A DNA stretch of 64,000 nucleotides from Odontocerum albicorne (GCA_949825065.1 OX463844.1:1116001-1180000); one strand, 5' to 3'. Shown: positions 11,645-22,763, counted from the stretch's first letter. The notes: generated from the letters alone by a model not told the origin. Numbers and translations: made by a program.

Positions 11645-12150
11645 GTTTAAAGACATTGTAATTTGTTTTATCAAAAACTGTTTATTCCACTTGTAACGGT
11701 ATAACCCTACCAGTTTCAAGGCTTTCACCTCATCATCAGGGGAACACAAAAGAGACTCTTATTTATGCTCCTCTAATTTATTCTGAAATGGCTATTCATT
11801 GTCACTGTGAAAACCATACATTTTCTCTCGATGATGCCACATTCTTACATATCAGTACTAACGGAAATAAATTTGAAGAAATTTCTAAGTCAGTACATCG
11901 AGGTGAACATCTGGCAAACACATATATCCGAAGAATCTCTCCGTTGCTTGCCGAGGTTGTCCCATACCTCCCTCAGTCTCCAATCCCGCGGTCTCCAACC
12001 CGAATGTTTATCGTTAAAAGCGTGTATCTCGGTACCAGTTCGAACAGAATTCAGTCTTTTTTGTGCTTCGTGATGATAAGGTGAAAGCCTTGAAACCGGT
12101 AGGGTTATACCGTGGAATAAACAGAGTTTGATTAAACAAATTACAATAAA
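11645..12150 (+). mobile_element. PLE copy P2 with inverted terminal segments
   Basis: The central plus-strand frame (11788-12084) reads CHCENHTFSLDDATFLHIST, then EISKSVHRGEHLANTYIRRI and SPLLAEVVPYLPQ. This region lies directly after the GIY-YIG motif in the fuller copies at 16495 and 59400. The right end carries the plus-strand 3' segment (DDKVKALKPVGLYR when translated). The left end (11650-11760) carries the same segment inverted. The polymerase and most of the endonuclease are absent. Confidence 0.75.
11703..11745 (-). ncRNA. Hammerhead-like motif in PLE left end
   Basis: Minus strand: CCC, CTGATGA, T, a GAGGT/GCCTT stem with GAAA loop, GAAA, ACTGGT, A, GGG. This is the best-preserved core in the family. 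The partner copy at the right end of the same element (about 12064-12105) has CGTGATGA, losing the leading CTG. The extra T after CTGATGA is seen here too. Confidence 0.35.
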
Positions 12151-12750
12151 ATATTTAAGTTGATAAATAAAAACAACACCCAAACACTATTAACGATGTT
12201 CTCTAAAATTTTACAATTTCCCGAATACAATTTTTACTTTTATTTACTTTATCAGCATTTTCTGCCTCCTGAATCGATTCCCAGTAATCAGAGTATTTCC
12301 TCGAAGGGAAGAAAAGGCGTATTTCCACAACTCTCCCCAGCGAAGGTATCTCAATTTGCTGCGTTTGGTGTTTGGGGGTAATAAAATTGTGGAAAGTCCA
12401 TTAAATCGATCAACTGTCCAGGGCCTTCCCTCGCAAGAGGGGTAAGTTAAAAGAACTAGTAGAGCCGATGAAACTTTTTTTTTGTGCACAAAAAAAGTCA
12501 AGAAGCAGAATAATTAATAAATCATCAAAACACTATTTTAGAAGACTATTCGTTTTGGATATATAATTATTTACAAGTATTTAAAAAAAACTTGGAATAC
12601 AGCGAAATGTTAAGTGATAATACCTAGTGGTAGCACCGGTCAGTCTAGTCGCATAGAAAGTGTTCAACTCCTGGTGCGCTGACATTTGGAACTCTCCACA
12701 TTTGGCTCCAAGTAATTGTCAGTGCACGAACAACAGCCATACCCCGGTGT
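12151..12750. other. Non-coding stretch
   Basis: No recognisable features; the short frames on both strands lack family motifs. Confidence 0.4.
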
Positions 12751-12809
12751 CTATGTCCTTCTACCAACTTTAGCCCGGCCCGCGGGCTAAACTTGGTAGA
12801 AGGACATAG
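12751..12809. repeat. Perfect long-stem hairpin
   Basis: CTATGTCCTTCTACCAA (12751-12767) pairs perfectly with TTGGTAGAAGGACATAG (12793-12809). Inside, TTTAGCCCG pairs with CGGGCTAAA, leaving a five-base GC-rich loop with one C-C mismatch between the two stems. This could be the core of a MITE, or a small-RNA precursor if transcribed. Confidence 0.8.
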
Positions 12810-13310
12810 AAACTTGTCATTTTGGTTTGTGTCTATTCCTTATTCTCTCACCTAATCGTTTCTACTCCTTTTCGCATAAGTACATTTCCATTACCCTATA
12901 CATTTCTATTACACTCCTTCTCCCTTTTGACATCCAAATGTGCACATTTCATCAGGATCCTAATATCACACCCCAAAATATTGTGTGTTGGCAACAGGTC
13001 TACCAATATAAATAACATGTATACGACTCCTATAATATCTACTGCGGTACGAAAGGCAGAAGGACACAACTGTACTATTTTTATAAAGAAAACCATACAA
13101 ATATGCTTAGCAATTTGTGGGTCACGTTCCTCAGCAATGAGGTCACAACGAAGAAGGAAAATAAAGAATTCCTTTGTTATTCGACTAATTATATTACATA
13201 AAACCGCGCGACACGTGTTTCTACCTTCTATCTGGAGACTACCTCCAGAATCCTGTCTGAAGAGAGCTTTAAGTTGAAGGTAGAATCATATGTCACTGAG
13301 ATTAATGTGT
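12810..13310. other. Non-coding stretch
   Basis: It contains a 151-codon plus-strand frame (12822-13277) with no recognised domain, low-complexity Ser/Phe/Leu-rich at its start, and no homologue that I know. Treated as chance. Confidence 0.35.
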
Positions 13311-14268
13311 AGGGTGTCGCAAAAAAATGTATCCACAATTTTCATGATTATAAAGTCTACATTTATTAGCATACAGTTCCCTTTCAACTTATAATATATT
13401 TAGCGCATGTTTTTATATTTAGCGCATGTTTTCAAACTGATTTTCCATTCTGGTCTAGACACTAGACATTGCTGGCAACGTTAAGCAACGGAATCACAAA
13501 CATCGAGAATTATTTCATTTGGTATTTGGGCACATTCTCCTTTATACTTAGCGCCTGTTTTCAAATTGATGACCATTCTGGTCTAGACACTAGACATTGC
13601 TGGCAACGTTAAGCAACGGAATCACAAACATCGAGAATTATTTCATTTGGTATTTGGGCACATTCTCCTTTATACTTAGCGCCTGTTTTCAAATTGATGA
13701 CCATTCTGGTCTAGACACTAGACATTGCTGGCAATGTTAAGCAACGGAATCACAAACATCGAGAATCATTTCATTAGGTATTTGGGCACATTCTCCTTTA
13801 TACTTACCGCCTGTTTTCAAACTGATGACCATTCTGGTCTAGACACTAGACATTGCTGGCAACGTTAAGCAACGGAATCACAAACATCGAGAATAATTTC
13901 ATTTGGTATTTGGGCACATTCTCCTTTATACTTACCGCCTGTTTTCAAACTGATGACCATTCTGGTCTAGACACTAGACATTGCTGGCAACGTGAAGCAA
14001 CAGAATCACAAACATCGTGAATCATTTCATTTGGTATTTGGGCCCGTCTTCTTTTAATGACTACTCGTAATTCATCGATGGTTTCAGGTTTCTTTAGAAT
14101 AAATTTTATTCTTGAGAAATTCCCAAAAGAAAATGTCTACTACCGCGTTTTCTTACTTCCAGTAGCACTTCAAAAATCTGGTGGTTTCAGCCATTATTTC
14201 TCAACGGTTAAATCCAAAAACAAAAAAAAAAGCTTGTTAAGTGTGGATACATTTTTTTGCGACACCCT
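13311..14268 (-). mobile_element. Tc1/mariner-like element with amplified internal repeat
   Basis: Perfect 27-bp inverted ends: AGGGTGTCGCAAAAAAATGT at 13311, with the exact complement ending at 14268. On the minus strand, decayed transposase can be read: MAETTRFLKCYW near the start, and GECAQIPNEIILDVCDSVA plus RCQQCLVSRPEW toward the end. The latter resembles the usual C-terminal end of Tc1/mariner transposases (AQI-E-..., RI-QCL-..-G-QFE). That C-terminal piece is repeated almost five times, so most of the element is a 128-bp tandem array. Not capable of coding. Confidence 0.8.
13445..14045. repeat. 128-bp tandem repeat, 4.7 copies
   Basis: Units start at 13445, 13573, 13701, 13829 and 13957 with CCATTCTGGTCTAGACACTA; spacing is exactly 128 bp each time. 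The last unit is cut short after GGTATTTGGGC. The array lies wholly inside the Tc1/mariner-like element and derives from its transposase 3' region. Confidence 0.95.
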
Positions 14269-14589
14269 GTATTATAGAATGACAAAGGAATATACAATGT
14301 ATTATTCTAATATGCATGATACACAAACTTAAAGAATAAACCTTCGATTAATAGTTTGTTTTAAAGCTTTAACATAACATACATACTCGTATTTAAGGTA
14401 AACTTAAAGGCTTTGCAAGTAAGTAACGATTTCGCAGCCATATTTTGGCATCTTTTGAAAATATTCAACAGTATTCTCTGGAACATCGAATATCAATACA
14501 ACCCTAACGCCATAATTTTTTTATACCTCTGTTTTTTCCCAAATTAAGTCTTTTGGTACATTTTTCATTGTTTGCCAAATAAAAACCTC

Positions 14590-14780
14590 CCTAGGTTAGT
14601 TGTTAGACGTCTCACAAACTCAAGGGTTGCTGATTGAATTCCGGTTGTTGAGGTTTTTTTTTTTAAATATTTTTCATCCGATTTTATCTAAAGGCCTCTT
14701 AAACATCTTTCTGGTTGGTTGGAAGAGATTGTAATAAGGCAACAAACCAACCAGATTGTATTGTATTCAACAAAATTTTA
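14590..14780 (+). mobile_element. tRNA-derived SINE copy
   Basis: A degenerate tRNA-like head (TAGGTTAGTTGTTAGACG, then TTGCTGATTGAATTCCGG) is followed by a body with AGGCCTCTTAAACAT. The tail is GGTTGGTTGGAAGAGATTG ... CAGATTGTATTGTATTCAAC. Body and tail match the copies near 18301, 21345, 24345, 55235 and 63770. Confidence 0.65.
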
Positions 14781-14870
14781 ATGCGATTTTAAGACATAGG
14801 ATTTCTTTGATACGATCAGAAAATAAAAATCATGGTAAAAATGTAGTTCTATTAATAAGTTTATTTCATT

Positions 14871-14962
14871 TTTAGTGATACATGTATCCGTAACTTCCAA
14901 CTTTAGTGATACATGTATCCGTAACTTCCAACTTTAGTGATATATGTATCCGTAACTTCCAA
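14871..14962. repeat. 31-bp minisatellite, 3 copies
   Basis: Unit TTTAGTGATACATGTATCCG plus TAACTTCCAAC, starting at 14871, 14902 and 14933. Confidence 0.9.
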
Positions 14963-15085
14963 ATTCTAGAGAACTTTTCAATTATATAGATAACCTAAGT
15001 TTATATTTCATAATTTATTCTCTCATTTTGGTGAAACTATTTCATTAATTATTGTAATACGAAAAGTATATATAGCGTCGATTTT

Positions 15086-15350
15086 AAAGCTGATTCTCCT
15101 CAATGGTGTTCTAACTCGAGGTTCTCCTCTTAAGCTGATTCTCCTCAATGGTGCTCTAACTCGAGGTTCTCCTCTAAAGCTGATTCTCCTCAATGGTGCT
15201 CTAACTCGAGATTCTCCTCTAAAGCTGATTCTCCTCAATGGTGCTCTAACTCGAGATTGTCCTCTAAATCTGACTCTCCTCAATGGTGCTCTAACTCGAG
15301 ATTCTCCTCTAAATCTGACTCTCCTCAATGGTGCTCTAACTCGAGATTCG
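15086..15350. repeat. 45-bp minisatellite, about 6 copies, open on the minus strand
   Basis: The unit contains GATTCTCCTCAATGGTGCTC and TAACTCGAG. Because 45 is a multiple of three and no unit contains a minus-strand stop, a 110-codon frame (15355-15023) runs through it, encoding repeats of ESRVRAPLRRISFRG. The composition and lack of any other domain make it a by-product of the repeat rather than a gene. Confidence 0.85.
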
Positions 15351-15357
15351 AACACTA

Positions 15358-15605
15358 TTATTTACATATTAAAAGTATTACATAATAAATATATATAAGT
15401 CGAGTTAAATCGTTGGAAGGTGGTGGCTGTGGCTGTGGCTGCCAGATATGGTACTTTTCCGCAACTGCATGTGTTTAGAAACATATATTTGGTAAGAAAA
15501 CTTTGCAAGGAAAGACGAACTACAAAAAAAAAACGTATGTAGATCTTCCGATATGTGAAAGTAATATATTTGGATTAAGGTGGTGTGTTGTTAATTTATG
15601 TATTG
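15358..15605 (+). repeat. Dispersed repeat D, copy 2
   Basis: Shares GGTACTTTTCCGCA, GGTAAGAAAAC, GAAAGACGAACTACA and GTAGATCTTCC with the other D copies. Confidence 0.65.
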
Positions 15606-15849
15606 TTAAAAAAAATTGTTATTATTATTATATATTTTGATAAGACGTTCCGAAAATGATTTTCTTAAAGTAATTTTTAAAGCTGCACAAGCCACCTCTA
15701 ATACTTGGAGGCAGTGATGTTTTTTTGTGTATGTGTGTAGTATTAATACACATACTCAACCATTTAATAAGACTTCCAAAAATTTTTATTTTTTCATGTG
15801 CTTCCTAAAGCTGCACATGTCACGCATATATCTCTAACACTAGCTTCGC

Positions 15850-15993
15850 TTGGTGTTTAGAGCTACGCTACTAGGTGACTATAATAGTCACGTAGCGTGG
15901 CGCGAAGCGTGCAGTGTGGCCATTGCTATAGTATGCGGTGCGTTAGTTTCCTAGGATATGTCACCTAGCTCGCAGCGTAGCTCTAAGCACCAA
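15850..15993. mobile_element. Palindromic MITE-like element, 144 bp
   Basis: Ends TTGGTGTTTAGAGCTACGCT and AGCGTAGCTCTAAGCACCAA are inverted repeats with one mismatch. A further GTGAC/GTCAC pair lies inside. The GC-rich content differs from the flanks. No coding capacity; no clear target-site duplication. Confidence 0.65.
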
Positions 15994-15995
15994 TC

Positions 15996-16232
15996 GAGGC
16001 TCCTACCTCTGTGACCGAGGTCTAAGAGCCAGACCGTTTCACGCCACAGAATCAGCAACGACAAAATCCTTGTTAAAATACCCTACCCCATTGGTTCGAT
16101 TCGGAACAATCAATTTATTCGATGAATACTTCGTTGACCTCCAAGTTCTGCTCCTCTCCGAAGGAACGGCTTTCAGACATTACTTTGAAATATACAACAG
16201 AGACATCTCATTAAAGGACTACTATAGAATGC
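15996..16232 (+). other. Unrecognised open stretch with protein-like composition
   Basis: One plus-strand frame is open for about 78 codons without an ATG near its start and ends at TAG 16230-16232. It contains LLKYPTPLVRFGTINLFDEY, FVDLQVLLLSEGTAFRHYF and EIYNRDISLKDYYRMPF before the stop. Amino-acid usage is more balanced than in the chance frames nearby. It could be a terminal exon, or the end of a lost retroelement or virus-like gene. I do not recognise the family. Confidence 0.3.
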
Positions 16233-16494
16233 CGTTTTAGTAAGCGCTCATATTTATTCCTTTGTATTATTTTAAATTTTATACCGTACATAAAACACTT
16301 AATTTTACTTTAGAATGTATACAAAGAGAACGTGTTTCATATGAATTTTATAAAAACAAAATATACCAAGTTAAACCAATACTTGATATGTTATAAAATT
16401 TAAAAAAATGTATAGCTCAAATAAAACGATTACTCACATAGAATCGTTTTATAACGAAAATATTGTATATAACGTTTCATAACGAAAATATATC

Positions 16495-16925
16495 ACTGAC
16501 TGTGATAATTTCTACATAGGAAAGACAGGAAGGTCTTTTAAAAAGAGATTTCGTTAACACAAATCCTCTAATTTATCCTAAAATTATTTACATTTTTTAT
16601 CGATGATGCCAAATTCTTACATATCAGTAGGAACGGAAATAAATTGGGCAGATTAGAGGCACTAGAAATTTCTAAGTCAGTGCATCGAGGTGAACATCTA
16701 TCCAACAAATATATACCAAGGATCTCTCCGCTGCTCGCCGAGGTCGTCCCATGCCTCCCCCAACCCCCATCCCCAATGTTTACGGTTAGAAGTGTGTATG
16801 TCGGTGCCAGTTCGAACAGAATTCAGTCTTGTTTGTGCTCCCCTAAATATAAGGTAGGATTATACCGTTACAAAAAGTGGAATAAACAGTGTTTGATAAA
16901 AGAAATTAAAATGTCTTTTAACCTC
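16495..16925 (+). mobile_element. PLE copy P3 with GIY-YIG endonuclease motif
   Basis: The frame reads ITDCDNFYIGKTGRSFKKRF, then R, stop, HKSSNLS. The YIGKTGRSF-RF-H block is the GIY-YIG nuclease signature found at the C-terminus of Penelope-like reverse transcriptases. It continues with LEALEISKSVHRGEHLSNKY, IPRISPLLAEVVPCLPQ and the terminal TACCGTTACAAAAAGTGGAA segment. The reverse transcriptase is missing, and the hammerhead-like block is largely deleted here. Confidence 0.8.
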
Positions 16926-17694
16926 CACAATGTTAAACTATAAATAATAGACAAAATATATATAAATTTTTGTTTCACTAGATTCATAAAGATTTGCGTG
17001 ACTGAAACGGAGAAACGAAACTGCTCGATTGAATTATATTTTCAAATGGCAATTTTTCCGTCCGGTGATTTCCCAGACAGGTACCGGACATTGCGAGTCT
17101 GTCCGGAATATACTGGGACATTCATGGATATACCTGGATATACCCAAATATACCGACCGGAACCGATGCTCCCGAACGGTGCGCACATTCATTTATTATA
17201 TCTTGGTGTTTATGCCAAAAATTGGTAAATGCCAAATACATGTTAAAAATATATTTCAATTTAAAAATTTGTAATTTTTATAAGATTTTTATTAAAAATA
17301 CCATAACTTTAAAGCACACGAGATATAAAATTTTAATTTGTTAAATTTATGTTTTGACAGGTTAAAATGTATTTATTGTTAATATTAAAATAATTTTACT
17401 ATTATTTTGAGGTCGGAATCGACATTGAATTAAATAAATAAATTGTAGCGCATGCTTTTCCTAATAAACTAAATTTTATCACGCTTTCATAATTTATAGT
17501 ACAAGGTGGTTGTTAAGGATATGCCTTCAGTAAAAGTCAGAATAAATACCTTTATTTTTAAATATTGGGTCCAGTGGGAATTGGTCCAACAAGCCACGGG
17601 GGCTAGAAGACAAACATCTAGCCAACTAACTGATATACCGGTATATAATTATTTTTTAATAATAATAAAATAACACTTTATATAATGCCGTTAA
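16926..17694. other. Non-coding stretch
   Basis: Two overlapping frames at 16998-17274 show no family. About 17560-17645 may be a degenerate minus-strand tRNA-derived SINE head (TAGTTGGCTAGATG, then TTGGACCAATTCCC). Confidence 0.35.
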
Positions 17695-17970
17695 GAGAGC
17701 AAACTTTTTTCAAGGGCGCTCTAATTCAGGGCTAAACCCCGCTAGTATTAATAGATTTAAAATATTACAAAACAAAATATTTCAGGGTAAAAATTATGAG
17801 TGTAAGGACAGGAAGGTGATGGCTGAAGCTATTAGATTAGGTATTTTTTTACACCTGCATATGTTAAGAAAAACATATTTCATCAGAAAACCGCAGTAAA
17901 TTAAGGGATGATGAACTACAAAGAAACCTGTTTAGATCTTTCAACATGTGATAGTTATATATCTTATTAT
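17695..17970 (+). repeat. Dispersed repeat D, copy 3
   Basis: Contains AGAGCAAACTTTTTTCAAGG, AGAAAACCGCAGTAAA, GATGAACTACAAAGAAACCT and TAGATCTTTCAACATGTGAT, as in the other D copies. Confidence 0.7.
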
Positions 17971-18034
17971 AAATATAGTATGTGAATTTTAATACCCCCG
18001 ATTGTTCGTTTTTCGTTTGAAAAAAAAAACACTT

Positions 18035-18600
18035 AAGGCAAATGCGTGTTGTGGCACGCACGCTTGGTTATAAACTCTTACGTTTCGAGTTCGATTTTCG
18101 AAGTATTATCATTCAGACCTTTTTCCATCGGAAATACTTATAGTACTCATGCTTATTAGTCGCCTAAGATAAGTGCTAGAAATCTACTTGAGGTGAATGG
18201 TGTCACCGAAAAACTATTAAATTCTTGTATTTTTAAATAGTAATTAAAAAATGCTATCACAAAAACACTGTTCACCAAAATTGGAGGGCTTTCAATAATT
18301 TAATGTGGCCTAATTGGCAAGACGTATGTATTCCGACCCGAGGGTTGCCGTTTCGATTCCCGATGGTATCCACTTTCTTTCCATTCTAGTTTTCACTTAT
18401 TTTTCTTTTGGCACACTTCAACTTACCTTATTGGTATGTCAAGCATATTAAAAAGTGTAGTTGGAAAACAATATTGTCCATGCTCCCAGTAATCGAGTCT
18501 TTGGTTTTCATTTAATAGCGTTTTAATAACATTTTGGTTGATCAGAAGATTTTATCACATTACAATAAACCAGTCAGATTGTGTAGTACACAACAAAAAG
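18035..18600 (+). mobile_element. tRNA-derived SINE copies
   Basis: Two tRNA-like heads stand in line. The first (about 18047-18110) has GAGTTCGATTTTCG as a B box. The second (18305-18365) has TGGCCTAATTGGCAAG as an A box and GTTTCGATTCCCG as a B box. A body and a tail TTTGGTTGATCAGAAGATTT ... CAGTCAGATTGTG follow to about 18600. These are internal RNA polymerase III promoter elements, not functional tRNA genes. Confidence 0.65.
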
Positions 18601-18606
18601 TCTTCT

Positions 18607-18900
18607 TCTTCCTGGCACTGCCCCAACTCATTGTCAAGGCAGGCAGTTGAGGTCGACTCTTCTCATTCTCAAGATGTATGTTCTTCGGTTCTGGTTGTCG
18701 CTTTCATCTAGGACGTTTCTCTTTAGGATTTTGGAGCATTGAGTTATCCAGGAGTTCTTTGGTCTTCCTCTGGACGGCTGTCGTGGAAGATCCACAGACA
18801 TTGCCTGATTTACCGTATGGTCTGGTAGTCTCCGTCTTATGTGCCCGTACCATCTCAGCTGTCGCTGTTCCAGCTTACTGTTTATGTCAGTAATCCACAA
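18607..18900 (-). pseudogene. LINE ORF2 C-terminal remnant
   Basis: The minus-strand frame reads NSKLEQRQLRWYGHIRRRLP, then DLPRQPSRGRPKNSWI, CSKILKRNVLDES, and RMRRVDLNCLP before the stop. RQLRWYGH-RR and RGRPK-SW are typical of the C-terminus of insect non-LTR retrotransposon polyproteins. The open frame is 88 codons; the rest of the element is absent. Confidence 0.8.
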
Positions 18901-18964
18901 AAGTGATACAATTTGAAATAGGGTTTATAGGCTTAAAATTTTAGTAATATTAATAAAAGTACAA

Positions 18965-19320
18965 TTTATATAGCACAGTTTACAGAGCAAAGTCAAGGGT
19001 GACGTACTCGGCACTTAAACACATTATTATTATTATTATTAACAGATAAAAAATATAATAAATTAAACATATACAAGTTGAGTATAAGTAATGGTTGATA
19101 GCGGCTACGGTCACAAGGTTAGGTACTTTCCCGCATCTACATATACACGATTCTTAAAAAATATTTGATAAGAAAACCGCAGTAAACTTACTAAGGGAAG
19201 ACGAACTGCAAAAAAAAACTTTGCAGATCTTTCAATTTGTGATAGTAACACATCCGGCTTTAGGTGCAGTGTAGTGTGTAGTGTTCATATGCAATCATAT
19301 TTTTTTATAACACCTCTTAA
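18965..19320 (+). repeat. Dispersed repeat D, copy 4
   Basis: Contains AGAGCAAAGTCAAGGGTGAC, GGTACTTTCCCGCA, AAGAAAACCGCAGTAAACTT and GGGAAGACGAACTGCA, as in copies 1-3. Confidence 0.7.
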
Positions 19321-19369
19321 AAAACCGTCGTTTTCAAGTGCTTCCTAAGTGTTACCTTCTGGGTAGTTA

Positions 19370-20040
19370 ATGGCTTTCTTAGTGGTTAATAGGTCGCTTA
19401 TTTGCTTTTTTTTTCATTCTTTTATTACTGCTTAACTATTTCAATGTATTGTGTCGTATTTTTTTTTATGTGTGAACGTCATTTCCCATTTGTCATTTTA
19501 CTTTCATAAAATTTGGACTCCTTTGAGGCTTTTCTTTTTTTCGTTCTTGCTGACAGTTATCCTGAGGTGGTATATGTAGGTTTACTTTTTATTTGGTTTT
19601 CTGCCATACGTTTTTTTGTTTTTTAATCTAGATATTCAGGGGTGTGGGCTGGAAGCCCCCCGACGCCCTTGAAGTCGGGCTCGCACTACATTGGTGGGGT
19701 GTATCTCGGCCGGGGGAATGTTTGTGGGATGAGCCCGGACCTTTTAATTTCTTCTCTCTTGAATGTATAATATTTTTTTGTCATCTACTTATTTTCTGTG
19801 TTTTTTTTTCTTTTATTATTCTAAATGTTCAAGTGTGTGGGCTGAAAACATCTGGTGTCCCCGTGGCTGGGCTCGCCCTATATTGGTGGTATGTATTTGG
19901 CCGGGGGGGTGTTATTAGATGAGCCAAGACGTTTTGATACCTTCCGTTTTTTAAATGTATTCTCTTTTTAATGTGTTCTTGAAATATATCTAAATGTATT
20001 ATGTACATACTATGTTGCTATCAATAAACCTGTATTTATT
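19370..20040 (+). repeat. Dispersed repeat K, copy 1, with internal duplication
   Basis: About 19640-19745 and 19835-19935 are related: GTGTGGGCTG, CCGGGCTCGC-CTA-ATTGGTGG, TCGGCCGGGGG and GATGAGCC. Homologous sequence is at 33350-33725, including GCTGACAGTTA upstream. Each copy ends with AATAAA and a T/A-rich tail, suggesting the 3' end of a retrotransposed or polyadenylated element. The 92-codon frame over it is not conserved. Confidence 0.6.
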
Positions 20041-20888
20041 TATAAATATTTATTTAAAACCTCACACGTCATGTTAACTCAAACACCTAGAGTTATACCT
20101 GAAACGTGAAGTTACCAACTTTTCGTAGAGGCTCCACTATATTACGGGGAATAACTCCATCTCTCGGCAGCGGGTGACAACAATACCCAGCATACGATAC
20201 GCACCTAAATTACTTTTGTTCGGTGCCGTTGAAATTTATAGCCAAAAAAGACTTATATTTTATATGTTTATCGAAATAAATAATCGCGCCATTCAACTGG
20301 GCGACTCTCGAAATAAATGTTCGAGCTACTTAAATTATATTTGATTGATCGGCACTAAGAGGGAAAATATTATTTAATTCTTATATATACATAAATTGTT
20401 GATGTCATGGCATAGTGGTTAGTACACCATCACGATATATATCTTTAGGGGTAGCAGAGAGCCCTGATCTCCACGTCATTTTATTCATATATACTCGTAA
20501 AACTCCCGCAGCATCCGTCTGCATACTCGCATATCTCTCGTATAAGCTCTACTGTTATTCGTACTTTTTTATTTTTTCTTAAATAAAATTAATTCAGCTA
20601 TTTTCTTACACTATTTCCCGAGTCTACCTCTTCACAATTTGGCACTTTTAAAATTAAAGTACACAGACTGCGGCTTTTCTTAATTATTTGGCAGAAAAAT
20701 CGTAAGAGTTGTATAAGAAGGCATATGGATGTAAAATAGGAAAAGGTGGTGTGCTAAAATTGGAAAGTCCGGTGATCTATGTTTTCTGCATATCCCGACA
20801 GGAAGATGCTGTGGTGGTTTGTATATATTGTAATAAATCAAAAATCGTAAAGTGAATTCGTAGCAAAAAATATAAAAAAAGAAAAAAA
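20041..20888. other. Non-coding stretch with one tRNA-like head
   Basis: About 20405-20480 has TGGCATAGTGGTTAGTAC, an A-box-like sequence, and may be an old SINE head. No other feature was seen. Confidence 0.35.
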
Positions 20889-21270
20889 TTCTGTTTAATC
20901 AATTCACAGTGAAAAGGTAAGAGGATGGCATTGTACGAGTAGATGAAAATCTGTTTAATTAATTCACAGTGAACAGGTGAGAGGACGGCATTGTAGATGA
21001 AAATATGTTTAATTAATTCACAGTGAAAAGGTGAGAGGACGGCATTGTAGATGAAAATCCGTTTAATTAATTCACAGTGACAGGTGAGAGGACGACATGG
21101 TAGATGAAAATCTGTTTAATTAATTCACAGTGAAAATGTAAGAGGACGGCATTGTAGATGAAAATATGTTTAATTAATTCACAGTGAAAAGGTGAGAGGT
21201 CGGCATGGTAGATGACAATCTATTTAATTAATTTAGAGTGAAAAAGTGAGAGAACGGTATGCTAGATGAC
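20889..21270. repeat. 54-bp minisatellite, 7 copies
   Basis: The unit has TGTTTAATTAATTCACAGTG, AAAAGGTGAGAGGACGGCAT and TGTAGATGAAAA. Spacing is mostly 53-55 bp; the first unit is 60 bp because of a TACGAG insertion. Confidence 0.9.
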
Positions 21271-21344
21271 AATCTAATGAAAATTAATACGAGTATCATG
21301 CAAGTGGTAGGAATTTAAAAAAATAGGGAAATTGAAGAAATAAG

Positions 21345-21520
21345 AGAAAGTATGACAAACTCCGTGGTCTTGTTGAGAAGATGTATGTTTAAGAGCCTGG
21401 AGGTTGCGGGTTTGATTACCGTTGGTGTCCATATTATAGTCTGATTTACACCTGAGGCTCGTTAAAACTCTTCTGATTGTTTGATTGAAATTGCTTCCTG
21501 GCAATAAATCTAATATGTAG
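21345..21520 (+). mobile_element. tRNA-derived SINE copy
   Basis: TGGTCTTGTTGAGAAGATG (A-box region), GGAGGTTGCGGGTTTGATTA (B-box region), then TCTGATTTACACCTGAGGCT and a tail with GATTGTTTGATTGAAATTGC and GGCAATAAATCTAATATG. Confidence 0.65.
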
Positions 21521-22676
21521 TACTTTAAACAACAAATATGTTATATTATATAATACAAAGTAAAGCGGTGTGTAGGATAGGAAAGTCGTGTAACGTGATA
21601 GTAAAGTCTAGAGCCACTTCCTCTCTGTCTATCCCAAAAGGAAATAATAACTCTTTTATATTTATTTATCTCAATGTTATACCAATCACTATACACTTAA
21701 CATATAGTGGAATGCATAGCTTTGACATAAAGTTTTTGGATTCATGCCCCTGTATTGACAAACTCGTACATAGTAAAAATGTATTTTTACAGAAATTTTA
21801 AGTAAGAAACAAAATAAGAATATGTATTTGAATCACAATCTGTAAAAGTTATACCATATCAGAAAACTTCACAAACAATTTATTATTTATTTTTCAAACA
21901 TTCATGCTTCTGACATATTTACAATATAAAATGTAAATTTATATTTAATACTTCGTACGGTTAAGTTTTTTTACAATACTTTCCACTGATACTGATATTA
22001 AATCCGTTCAAAATACCAAATAGTTTTACGGTCCATAAATAATTTTCGAGAAATGGTTTATTCGGAAGAAAATCACGTACTTAAAAATTATGCCGTATAT
22101 TTAAATATTTTATGAGTTGATACTTAGGGTGAAAAAATTGACATTTTATTTTTTGGCAATTTGATATTCTGGCCGATGGTCATCGCCTCGAGGAAGCGTG
22201 GCACGTGGAGGGAGTTGGAAGGGAATAGAGGGAAGGCGCAAAGGGGGTGGATCCAGGAACAGAAAAAGGCTTTGATTATAATATTCACCAAAACGTGGTA
22301 AAAATATCAGCTTATGAAGATCAGACACAGAAATTAAATATATTGTATGTACATATATAAATTGCGATGTCAGGAAAATAGTTTAGTAGATCTGGGATAG
22401 ATGTTGTTTGGACTTAATTATCGTTGCTAAACTTAATTCCAAATTTATTTCGTGATAAATATGTTTTATTACGAAAGGCAAAGTAAAGCGCATATATTTT
22501 TGTTTGTTATTTACTTAAATTTCTGGAGTAATTTTTTCACTCATTTTGAAGATGGAACGAAAATAATTTACTTTTTCAGTGTTTGACGCGTTTTTTTAGT
22601 TATATTTTTAACTCTATCAATGAAAATGAATTTGAATCACATATAATAGCGCTATTGAAGAAAGTCAGCTCTGTAA
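21521..22676. other. Non-coding stretch
   Basis: No recognisable gene. About 22165-22260 is locally GC- and purine-rich without an identified family. Confidence 0.35.
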
Positions 22677-22763
22677 TTGGCACTATACACGTGTATACTC
22701 GTATATTGGCACTTTACACGTGTATACTCGTATATTGGCAATACACACGTGTATATTCTTATA
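22677..22763. repeat. 29-bp minisatellite, 3 copies
   Basis: Unit ATTGGCACTATACACGTGTA plus TACTCGTAT; the third copy is diverged. Confidence 0.85.

Noticed and set aside
12822..13277. 151-codon open frame
   Set aside because: No recognisable domain; biased, low-complexity composition; no supporting context.
15023..15355. Arg-rich repeat protein gene
   Set aside because: The frame is explained by a 45-bp minisatellite.
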